Below are positions 1-5,713 of a stretch of 9,454 bases of DNA, one piece after another (positions within the stretch are counted from its first letter, which is position 1; every line of letters begins with the position of its first letter). A model generated the notes under the pieces. That model did not search any database. It was not told the origin of the DNA and worked only from the letters and a program-made list of their open reading frames with translations. Source of the DNA: Chloroflexota bacterium (GTDB lineage Bacteria > Chloroflexota > Dormibacteria > Dormibacterales > Dormibacteraceae); NCBI GenBank assembly GCA_005880525.1, contig VBFW01000056.1, forward strand, positions 1 to 9,454. The letters are read 5' to 3'. Position numbers and translations under genes: made by a program.

Positions 1-253
1 TGCAGACCTGCGCGTGATCGACCGCGCAGACGGAGACGGCTACCGCCTTGCGGCGGATGATCGCGTCGAGCCGCTCGCGCTCGGGGAACCTGATCAGCTT
101 GGAGTCGTCGAGGCCCGAGATCTTCACGCCGATCGGCAGGACGACCGCCCCGCCGACGACAGGACCCGCGAGCGGGCCCATGCCGACCTCGTCGACCCCG
201 GCCACGACCAGGTAGCCCATGGAGCTGGCCATCCGCTCGTAACGCCACAACAT
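1..253 (-). CDS. rnhB: Ribonuclease HII, N-terminal part (3' end outside the window)
   Basis: RNase HII cleaves the RNA strand of RNA-DNA hybrids and removes misincorporated ribonucleotides from DNA. I translated the reverse complement by hand and obtained 84 residues. The N-terminus (MLWRYERMASSMGY) matches the usual YER..GY lead-in. It is followed by AGVDEVGMGPLAGPVV at about residues 18-33, which carries the catalytic Asp-Glu pair (D21, E22), and then GLDDSK. The family's GRG motif reads GMG here, and the usual DDSKKL reads DDSKLI. I chose the ATG at 253; an in-frame ATG at 265 would add four residues, and the frame stays open further upstream. It lies 182 bases downstream of rplS, the usual place for rnhB in this neighbourhood. 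Identity is confident; the exact start is not. Confidence 0.88.
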   Translation of the reverse strand, partial: MLWRYERMASSMGYLVVAGVDEVGMGPLAGPVVGGAVVLPIGVKISGLDDSKLIRFPERERLDAIIRRKAVAVSVCAVDHAQVC

Positions 254-321
254 CGGCCTGCCCATCGGACCCGAGATTACCTGCGAACCGGTCGCGAGCT
301 CAAGATGCCCTTAACAACGAG

Positions 322-347
322 CGCAAGGGGGACAGGTCCCCCTTGCG
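322..347. repeat. Perfect 12-bp inverted repeat, GGGGACAGGTCCCC-type core
   Basis: Arms CGCAAGGGGGAC (322-333) and GTCCCCCTTGCG (336-347) are separated by AG, so the tip probably opens into a larger loop. The core GGGGACAGGTCCCC resembles REP-like palindromes scattered between genes in many bacterial genomes; that comparison is from memory. It could be an interspersed REP-like element or an RNA stem protecting or ending the rplS message. No run of T follows the stem on either strand, so a classical intrinsic terminator is not supported. Confidence 0.6.
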
Positions 348-398
348 GAGAACCCCCTCGCCACGCGACGCTTGGCGGCAAACCCGAAGCCCGAAGTC

Positions 399-421
399 TT
401 GGCTCGGCGCAGCCGAGCCAA
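399..421. repeat. 10-bp hairpin directly downstream of rplS
   Basis: Arms TTGGCTCGGC (399-408) and GCCGAGCCAA (412-421) flank a 3-base loop. On the minus strand the stem begins 14 bases after the rplS stop codon, where a transcript-end or mRNA-stabilising structure would be expected. The next minus-strand bases (GACTTCGGGC) have no U-tract, so Rho-independent termination is doubtful. Confidence 0.55.
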
Positions 422-435
422 CCCTGCCACGCCAG

Positions 436-858
436 CTACTTTTCCTGCCCTTGCTCGGTTCCTTCGGTGGCTTCGGGCACTTCGCCTTCGGCCTCTTCGG
501 CCACAGCCGCCAACGCGCCGCGGCGCTCGCGGATCCGCGCGCCCTTGCCGACCTTGCCTCGCAGGTAGTAGAGGCGCCCCTGCCGCACGTCGCCGTGGCG
601 AAGCACGTCGATGCGATCGATGCGGGGCGAGTGGACGAGGAAGGTGCGCTCGACACCGACGCCGTGCGTGACTCGCCGCACCGTGAAGTTCTGGCGCAGC
701 CCGCCCCCGGTGACGCGGATGACGATGCCCTCGAACACCTGGATGCGCTCGCGCGTGCCCTCGACCACCTTGGCGTGAACCTTGACGGTGTCGCCGGCGC
801 GGAGCGCCGGCACCTTTGCCTTCTGTTGCTCTTTCTCGAGCTGCTGGATGACGTTCAT
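436..858 (-). CDS. rplS: 50S ribosomal protein L19 (bL19)
   Basis: bL19 sits at the 30S-50S interface of the ribosome. The 140-residue product carries the family hallmarks: N-terminal VIQQLEKEQ, RAGDTVKVHAKVVEGTRERIQVFEG, VTGGGLRQNFTVRR, and the basic end YYLRGKVGKGARIRERR. The family is usually about 115 residues long. This protein adds a roughly 25-residue Ala/Glu-rich acidic tail ending in EATEGTEQGQEK, unusual for an rRNA-binding protein. The ATG at 858 has a good Shine-Dalgarno site (AGGAGA, 871-866). It follows trmD by 25 bases and is probably in the same transcript. Identity is secure; only the role of the tail is unknown. Confidence 0.96.
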   Translation of the reverse strand: MNVIQQLEKEQQKAKVPALRAGDTVKVHAKVVEGTRERIQVFEGIVIRVTGGGLRQNFTVRRVTHGVGVERTFLVHSPRIDRIDVLRHGDVRQGRLYYLRGKVGKGARIRERRGALAAVAEEAEGEVPEATEGTEQGQEK

Positions 859-865
859 TTCAATG

Positions 866-871
866 TCTCCT
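866..871 (-). promoter_or_regulatory. Ribosome binding site of rplS
   Basis: On the minus strand AGGAGA stands 7 bases before the rplS ATG. rplS is one of the few genes here not overlapping its upstream neighbour, and it has its own strong site. This fits independent, high-level initiation of a ribosomal protein within the operon. Confidence 0.65.
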
Positions 872-883
872 AGTGGATTTATA

Positions 884-1549
884 TCAGTGCCGCTGAGCGC
901 TCTGCGCGTGGCGCTGCGCCGCCTGCTGCTTGCGCCACTGGCGGATTCGCGCGTGGTCGCCTGACAGCAGGACCTCCGGAACTCGGATGCCGCGATACTC
1001 GGCGGGCCGCGTGAACTGCGGGCAGCCTGCCAGCTCGCCCCCGAAGGTGTCGTTCTCCAGCGAGCCCGGATCGCCGACCACGCCGCTGATCAGCCTCGCC
1101 ACCGCGTCGATCAGCACCATTGCGGGAAGCTCCGCCCCGCTGAGCACGTAGTCGCCGATCGAGATCTCGCGTGCCGCCAGGCCGGTGCGCACCCGGTCGT
1201 CGACGCCCTCGTAGCGCCCGCAAACGATGATGAGTCCCGGCTCTCGCGCCAGCTCCGCTGCCAGCCGCTGGTCGAGGCGCTCGCCCCACGGCTCCATCAG
1301 GATCACCGGCCCCGGGTTGTGGAGCATCGCGCCCTCGACCGCTTCGAAGATCGGCTCCGGCTTGAGCACCATGCCAGGGCCTCCGCCGAACGGCACGTCG
1401 TCGACTTGCCGGTGCCGGTCGTGCGTGAAGTCGCGCAGGTCGTGCGTGTGGAGCTCGAGCACCCCATTGGCGATCGCCCTGCCGACGACCCCCTGGTCGA
1501 AAACAGGCCCGAACATTCCCGGGAAGATAGTCACGACGTCGAATCTCAT
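884..1549 (-). CDS. trmD: tRNA (guanine-N1-)-methyltransferase TrmD
   Basis: TrmD uses S-adenosylmethionine to methylate G37 next to the anticodon, which prevents +1 frameshifting. It is a SPOUT-class knotted dimer. The 221 residues include MRFDVVTIFPGMF, the VPFGGGPGMVLKPEPIF segment (53-69), GRYEGVDDR (111-119), the knot segment ISIGDYVLSGAELPA (129-143), and TRPAEYRGIRVPEVLLSGDHA (180-200). D167 in ENDTF aligns with the family's catalytic aspartate. Small departures are SGAELP for SGGELP and RLISGV for RLIPGV. The frame is open upstream to 1675, but the ATG at 1549 begins the conserved N-terminus and overlaps the rimM stop by four bases (ATGA), implying translational coupling. It is slightly shorter than the usual 230-250 residues. 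Confidence 0.96.
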   Translation of the reverse strand: MRFDVVTIFPGMFGPVFDQGVVGRAIANGVLELHTHDLRDFTHDRHRQVDDVPFGGGPGMVLKPEPIFEAVEGAMLHNPGPVILMEPWGERLDQRLAAELAREPGLIIVCGRYEGVDDRVRTGLAAREISIGDYVLSGAELPAMVLIDAVARLISGVVGDPGSLENDTFGGELAGCPQFTRPAEYRGIRVPEVLLSGDHARIRQWRKQQAAQRHAQSAQRH

Positions 1550-2040
1550 GGCGACTCTTCCACCGTGAGCAGCCAGTCGGCCACCACGACCCTGCCGGCC
1601 TCGAGGTCCACCGTCAGCACGGCGTCCTTCGTAGCCGGGATCAGATGCTCGGTGGCACCATCGCGGCTGACCCACACATCATTGGCGGGCTTCTCCAGCA
1701 CCTCCTCGATGCGACCCACGCCGTGGCCTGAGGCCGTGATGACCTCGAGGCCAATCAGCTGGTGATGATAGAAACGGCCGGCGCCGGCTGGTCGCCCGGC
1801 TTGCTCGCCAACCTCCAGGTACCGGCCGCTGTACATCTCGGCGGCCGTCCGATTGTCGATCCCAGCGAACTTGACCACCAGGTCGCCGCCCGCGGGGCGG
1901 CTCCACTCAACGCGGCGCTCGGCGCCGTCGAGAAGCAGCACGGAGCCTCGGTCGAACCGATCGCTGAAGTCTGTCAAGGGCACGACCTTGACAGCCCCGT
2001 CGAGTCCGAAGGCACCACCAACCTGGCCCACCCGGATCAC
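1546..2040 (-). CDS. rimM: Ribosome maturation factor RimM
   Basis: RimM binds ribosomal protein S19 and assists late maturation of the 30S head domain. The 164-residue product has the N-terminal beta-barrel motif (IRVGQVGGAFGLDGAVKVVPLTDF, about residues 2-25). The linker FYHHQLIGLEV follows (90-100), then a PRC-barrel domain with ANDVWV and LIPATKDAV...VDLEAGRVVV. Its GTG start at 2040 overlaps the KH-protein stop by four bases (GTGA), and its stop overlaps the trmD ATG. Codons 16-24 contain a perfect 9-bp palindrome that also occurs at the ylxM start (separate entry). Identity is confident; rimM beside trmD and rplS is the standard arrangement. Confidence 0.95.
   Translation of the reverse strand: MIRVGQVGGAFGLDGAVKVVPLTDFSDRFDRGSVLLLDGAERRVEWSRPAGGDLVVKFAGIDNRTAAEMYSGRYLEVGEQAGRPAGAGRFYHHQLIGLEVITASGHGVGRIEEVLEKPANDVWVSRDGATEHLIPATKDAVLTVDLEAGRVVVADWLLTVEESP
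1971..1994. promoter_or_regulatory. Palindrome copy 1 (inside rimM), possible protein-binding site
   Basis: Arms CTGTCAAGG (1971-1979) and CCTTGACAG (1986-1994) are perfect complements around a 6-base spacer. The same arms and spacer recur at 4130-4151. It lies in early rimM coding sequence, where the peptide VKVVPLTD is family-conserved. The Leu and Thr codons completing the right half are TTG and ACA, low-G+C choices in a gene set dominated by CTG and ACG/ACC. It may be an operator-like site or a chance product of conserved codons. Confidence 0.4.
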
Positions 2041-2390
2041 CTCGGCGGGTTCGCCAGGTCCACGAACACGCGCTTGTGGTCCCGCAGCGATGCCACGCGC
2101 ACCAGCGTGCGGAGCGCCTCGATGTTGCGACCGGCCTTGCCGATGAACCGGCCCACGTCGGCGTCCGCGAGCTTCACTTTGATCGCCACGGTTCCCCCGC
2201 CGCGCTCGAAAGACTCGACGTGAACTTCCTCCGGCTTCTCAGCCAGGGACTTCGCCACGTACTCAACGAGCGCCCGGTAGTCGATGCTGGGGCCGGACGT
2301 GCCCTCTCGTCTGTATCCGCCGCGGTTGTAACCACCGCGGCCGCCGTCACGCCGAGGCGGTCGACTTGCGCGTCTCTGCAAATCGCTCAA
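2037..2390 (-). CDS. khpA: KH-domain RNA-binding protein (KhpA/YlqC-like) with Arg-Gly-rich N-terminal extension
   Basis: KhpA-type proteins are small single-KH RNA-binding proteins, encoded between rpsP and rimM in many Terrabacteria and linked to cell division and mRNA binding in Firmicutes. Residues 36-114 form the usual module: YRALVEYVAKSLAEKPEEV, then GRFIGKAGRNIEALRTLVR with the RNA-contacting GxxG loop (GKAG, 84-87). Typical family members are about 75-80 residues; this one has 117. The extra 35 or so N-terminal residues are rich in Arg, Gly and Tyr (RRDGGRGGYNRGGYRREG), like an RGG box. The TTG start at 2390 lies inside the last 44 bases of rpsP. It is supported by GGGAGGGG at 2402-2395 with a 6-base gap from GGAGG, and no ATG exists before the KH core. 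A later start is possible. Confidence 0.85.
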   Translation of the reverse strand: MSDLQRRASRPPRRDGGRGGYNRGGYRREGTSGPSIDYRALVEYVAKSLAEKPEEVHVESFERGGGTVAIKVKLADADVGRFIGKAGRNIEALRTLVRVASLRDHKRVFVDLANPPR

Positions 2391-2618
2391 GGATCCCCTC
2401 CCGCTTCAAAAGGCTCCGCGCGGCCTCGCTGGGCTGGGCGCCCTGCTGGAGCCAGCGCACTACCTTGTCGACATCGATCTTGACTTTCACCGGGTCCGTC
2501 ATGGGGTCGTAGTAGCCGAGGTGCTCGATGAATCGCCCATCGCGCGGCGACCGGGCGTCCGCGACCACCAAGCGATAGAACGGATGCTGCTTGGCGCCCA
2601 TCCGTCTGAGCCTGATCT

Positions 2619-2625
<7 letters not shown>
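2347..2625 (-). CDS. rpsP: 30S ribosomal protein S16 (bS16)
   Basis: bS16 binds 16S rRNA early in 30S assembly. The 92 residues match the family throughout: VKIRLRRMGAKQHPFYRLVVADAR, GRFIEHLGYYDP, VKVKIDVDKVVRWLQQGAQPSEAARSLLK. The start is TTG at 2625, fixed by the conserved N-terminus and by a very strong Shine-Dalgarno sequence. That site lies within the last codons of ffh; the two genes overlap by seven bases. The 3' end overlaps the KH-protein gene by 44 bases. A ribosomal protein starting with TTG is uncommon but offset here by the strong ribosome binding site. Confidence 0.96.
2395..2402 (-). promoter_or_regulatory. Ribosome binding site supporting the TTG start of the KH-domain gene
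   Basis: The minus strand reads GGGAGGGG; its GGAGG core ends 6 bases before the TTG at 2390. It lies inside rpsP codons for KREGI, so it may be partly coincidental. No comparable site precedes the KH core itself, which favours the extended protein. Confidence 0.5.
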
Positions 2626-3824
<1,199 letters not shown>

Positions 3825-3825
<1 letters not shown>

Positions 3826-4142
3826 CAGACCGAAAGCCTCGCCATCCGGCGCTGCAAGCCCTCGAGCTCCTTCTCCAGCGCTTCGATCGCGCGCTTGCGC
3901 CGCACAGCCTCCGTGAGCAGGCCGAGCCGGCGCTCGTATTCCTGCATGGAGTGAGTCGACCGCTTCACGATGTCGTGCACCGCAGCACGCGACGTTCCCT
4001 CGTGGTTGGCGATCTCCGCCAGCGACCAGTCGCTGCGCAGGTACAGGTCGAGAATCGCCTGCTGGTGGTCGGTCAGCAGGGCTCCATATCGCTCGTAAAG
4101 GGCAAGCGATCGCCCGCGTGCCTGAAGGGTGTCAAGGCGCAT
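3825..4142 (-). CDS. ylxM: YlxM/p13-like DNA-binding protein upstream of ffh
   Basis: YlxM is a small helix-turn-helix protein of the SRP operon; in streptococci and mycoplasmas it is linked to SRP function. The 105 residues match the family: LALYERYGALLTDHQQAILDLYL (13-35), then a sigma-factor-like HTH with WSLAEIANHEGTSRAAVHDIVKR (39-61). A charged C-terminal coiled-coil-like helix follows (EYERRLGLLTEAVRRKRAIEALEKEL...). The frame is open far upstream, but the earlier part is antisense to the DinB gene and non-conserved. The ATG at 4142 gives the normal length. It has no proper ribosome binding site (AAGG only one base away), so initiation may be leaderless. The stop TGA shares its A with the ffh ATG. 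A palindrome surrounds the start codon. Confidence 0.88.
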
Positions 4143-4151
4143 ACCTTGACA
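4130..4151. promoter_or_regulatory. Palindrome copy 2 at the ylxM start / dinB-like promoter, candidate operator
   Basis: Arms TGTCAAGG (4130-4137) and CCTTGACA (4144-4151) flank a 6-base spacer that contains the ylxM start codon region (ATG 4142-4140 on the minus strand). It sits between two divergent genes and covers the expected -35 region of the plus-strand gene. The same arms and spacing recur at 1971-1994. The position suits an operator shared by both genes, or an RNA hairpin hiding the ylxM start. The binding protein is unknown. Confidence 0.5.
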
Positions 4152-4156
4152 GCTTA
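4151..4156 (-). promoter_or_regulatory. Possible -10 element for ylxM
   Basis: On the minus strand TAAGCT fits the loose TANNNT pattern and lies 8 bases before the ylxM ATG, again compatible with a leaderless mRNA. No convincing -35 box is visible. It partly overlaps the palindrome at 4130-4151. This is weak evidence from one short match. Confidence 0.2.
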
Positions 4157-4163
4157 GCAGGGC

Positions 4164-4169
4164 TAAAAT
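4164..4169 (+). promoter_or_regulatory. Candidate -10 element for the plus-strand gene pair
   Basis: TAAAAT matches the -10 consensus in five of six positions and stands 6 bases before the GTG at 4176, the spacing expected for a leaderless transcript. A TTGACA exists at 4146-4151, but the 12-base gap is too short for a normal -35/-10 pair, so only the -10 is proposed. Confidence 0.4.
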
Positions 4170-4175
4170 CGGGGG

Positions 4176-4679
4176 GTGCTCGGCCCGCTGGGTGTGGAAG
4201 CCTTCCGCTATCACCGTTGGGCCAACCTGCACCTGCTCGACGTGTGCGCGGGATTGACGGCAGAGCAGCTGCAGCTGACCGCGGCAGGAACATACGGCAC
4301 GATCGAGGCAACGCTCACCCACCTCGTGGGCGCGGAGCAACGGTACATCTGGCGGCTCACAGGCGACGAACCCCGGTTCAAGGAGAAGGATGGATTCCCC
4401 GGCGTGGCCACACTCCGTGACCTCGCAGCCGCATCCGCCGGCCGCATGATCGAGCTCGCCGAGCAAATCAACCCTGACGACGAGTTCGAGACCACGTTCT
4501 CAGACGAACGGCTTCGCATGCGCTCGGGTGTCGTGCTCGTGCAGGCCCTGCATCACGGCAACGACCATCGCACTCACATCTGCACGGTGCTTGGCAGCCA
4601 TGCGATCGCGTACGGCGACATGGACGTATGGGCGTACGGGGACTCGGTTGGCGCCATCGTGGCGCTGGGCGCAGGCTGA
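4176..4679 (+). CDS. DinB/YfiT-like putative metal-dependent protein
   Basis: The 167-residue product resembles the DinB/YfiT four-helix-bundle superfamily. It opens with VEAFRYHRWANLHLLDVCAGLTAEQL (7-32), the usual FRYNRWAN..L...GLT..QL start. It continues with LTHLVGAEQRYIWRL (47-61) and QALHHGNDHRTHI (123-135). Candidate metal ligands are H49, H127 and H131; H134 replaces the more common Gln after HRG/HRT. Members include thiol-dependent S-transferases (mycothiol, bacillithiol) and many proteins of unknown role, so I do not name a substrate. The start is GTG 4176, with a -10-like box just upstream; GTG 4194 is an alternative. It is divergent from ylxM and followed after five bases by the Lrp-like gene. 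It interrupts an otherwise one-directional minus-strand block. Confidence 0.8.
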   Translation: MLGPLGVEAFRYHRWANLHLLDVCAGLTAEQLQLTAAGTYGTIEATLTHLVGAEQRYIWRLTGDEPRFKEKDGFPGVATLRDLAAASAGRMIELAEQINPDDEFETTFSDERLRMRSGVVLVQALHHGNDHRTHICTVLGSHAIAYGDMDVWAYGDSVGAIVALGAG

Positions 4680-4684
4680 CGCAG

Positions 4685-4975
4685 GTGCTGACGGCATTCA
4701 TCCTCATCAAGGCGTCGCGCGAAGGCCTGACGACGCTTGGACCCCACCTCGCGGACATCGAGGGCGTCGCCGAGGTCTACACGGTCACGGGCGAATGGGA
4801 CTTCATCGCCATAGCGCGTGTCCGCGAGCACGAGGAGCTCGCCCAGGTCGTGACCCGGCGACTGACCCACCTCGAAGGTATCGAGAAGACGCAGACGATG
4901 GTCGCTTTCCAGCAGTTCTCGGCGCACGACCTGGAAGCAATGTTCGGACTGGGGCTGGAAGACAAGCAGACCTGA
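4685..4975 (+). CDS. Stand-alone Lrp/AsnC-type ligand-binding (RAM) domain protein
   Basis: The 96 residues form one AsnC-type effector-binding domain: TAFILIKASREGL (3-15), LADIEGVAEVYTVTGEWDFIAIARV (22-46), and VVTRRLTHLEGIEKTQTMVAF (55-75). These match the beta-alpha-beta-beta-alpha-beta pattern and the VxGxxD core seen in Lrp C-termini. There is no helix-turn-helix, so it cannot bind DNA as a normal Lrp does. Such proteins oligomerise and bind small ligands, often amino acids, or pair with full-length Lrp regulators. GTG at 4685 is preferred because conserved sequence begins there; the frame is open back to 4628 inside the DinB-like gene but is unlike the family. It is probably co-transcribed with that gene (five-base gap). 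The ligand is unknown. Confidence 0.83.
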   Translation: MLTAFILIKASREGLTTLGPHLADIEGVAEVYTVTGEWDFIAIARVREHEELAQVVTRRLTHLEGIEKTQTMVAFQQFSAHDLEAMFGLGLEDKQT

Positions 4976-5011
4976 GCGGTCTCCGTCCGCGAGTGCCGGC
5001 GATCGGCTACT
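4976..5011. other. Short gap between convergent genes
   Basis: These 36 bases separate the ends of the Lrp-like gene (+) and the PHP gene (-). Only 4-bp stems are visible (GCGG...CCGC and GCCG...CGGC) and no T-tract, so no terminator is called. Confidence 0.5.
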
Positions 5012-5713
5012 TCACAGCTGGCCGCGAAGCCGCCTGATCGGAACCTCCACGAGCGCGCGCCACTGCTGGCGGATCGCGATGCCTGTCGGCACAGCACGGC
5101 GCATGCCAAGTCGCGGTCGCGTGCGGCGCTCGGCGATCGCAGCTCTGAAGTCTCCCTCGTACGCGGTCACGACGCGGCCGATGTCGTGGCTACCAAAATG
5201 GCTGTCGCTGCCGCCGATGTGAGCGCCAAGCCGCTCGGCGTTGGCCCCGACGAACGCATCAAGTGCTTTACGACGCCGGCGCCCGATGGGCGCCGTGAAC
5301 ATCACCTCGATGCCGTCGACCGGGTGGACTTCCAGCAGACGGCGCAGCATCCCCGGTTGGATCGAACCGAAGTAGACGGGCATGAACGGATGCGGCACGA
5401 TCGCCAGGCCGCCCTGGTCGTGGATCGCGGCGACCGTGTCGGCCGCCGACATCCCCATGCGCACTGGTCTTTCCAGAAACAAGCCAAGGATGTGCGTCTG
5501 CGGAGGCCAGGCAGTCGTGACCTCCTGCCCCGCAACGACCTGCAGGCCCATGGCCTGGCCGCGTTCCTGCACGTCCTTGACCGACCGCATGGTGTCGTGA
5601 TCGGTGACCGCGATCAGATTGAGCCCAGCCGCAACCGCAGCTGCGACGAGCTCGGCCGGCGTCACCATGCCGTCGGACGCCGTCGTGTGGCAGTGCGGGT
5701 CGGCGATAGGCAT
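5012..5713 (-). CDS. PHP-domain metal-dependent phosphoesterase
   Basis: The 233-residue product is a stand-alone PHP hydrolase of the type that includes RNase AM / 3',5'-nucleotide bisphosphatases (YciV). All metal-site motifs are present: DPHCHTTASDG (5-15; H7, H9, D14), VTDHDT (36-41), GQEVTT (62-67; E64), H74 in HILGLF, VPHP (106-109; H108), and GGSDSHFGSHD (167-177; D170, H172). A role in degrading short RNA or nucleotides is plausible, but the substrate cannot be read from the sequence. The C-terminal 40 residues are basic (RRTRPRLGMRR, VPIRRLRGQL). The ATG at 5713 shares its A with the ftsY stop (TGATG), indicating translational coupling. Its place directly after ftsY is not part of the classical SRP operon. 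Confidence 0.88.
   Translation of the reverse strand: MPIADPHCHTTASDGMVTPAELVAAAVAAGLNLIAVTDHDTMRSVKDVQERGQAMGLQVVAGQEVTTAWPPQTHILGLFLERPVRMGMSAADTVAAIHDQGGLAIVPHPFMPVYFGSIQPGMLRRLLEVHPVDGIEVMFTAPIGRRRRKALDAFVGANAERLGAHIGGSDSHFGSHDIGRVVTAYEGDFRAAIAERRTRPRLGMRRAVPTGIAIRQQWRALVEVPIRRLRGQL

Larger units (their letters stand above)
254..435. other. Intergenic region rplS-rnhB with two strong hairpins
   Basis: This is the only long non-coding gap in an otherwise compact minus-strand run. It holds a 10-bp hairpin next to rplS (399-421) and a 12-bp hairpin near the middle (322-347), separated by C-rich sequence with a small tandem CCGAAG repeat near 384-395. I see no convincing reading frame, promoter or T-tract. 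The nearby plus-strand frames run antisense through rplS or rnhB and have no family-like sequence. Confidence 0.6.

Noticed and set aside
322..421. Rho-independent terminator for rplS
   Set aside because: The stems are strong, but neither is followed by a T-run on the minus strand, so intrinsic termination is not supported.
343..873. Plus-strand open frame opposite rplS
   Set aside because: rplS on the other strand matches bL19 throughout and has a good ribosome binding site; the plus-strand product is an Ala/Leu/Asp-rich shadow with no family resemblance.
1550..1675. N-terminal extension of trmD upstream of 1549
   Set aside because: TrmD proteins begin at the MRFDVVTIFP motif, and the ATG at 1549 forms the ATGA overlap with the rimM stop; the upstream part overlaps rimM coding sequence.
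4146..4169. Classical sigma-70 promoter TTGACA ... TAAAAT
   Set aside because: Both hexamers are good, but the spacer is only 12 bases rather than about 17. The TTGACA is more simply explained as part of the palindrome arm.
4143..4466. N-terminal extension of ylxM to 213 residues
   Set aside because: The added part lies antisense to the DinB-like gene and is not conserved; YlxM proteins are about 105-120 residues, which the ATG at 4142 gives.
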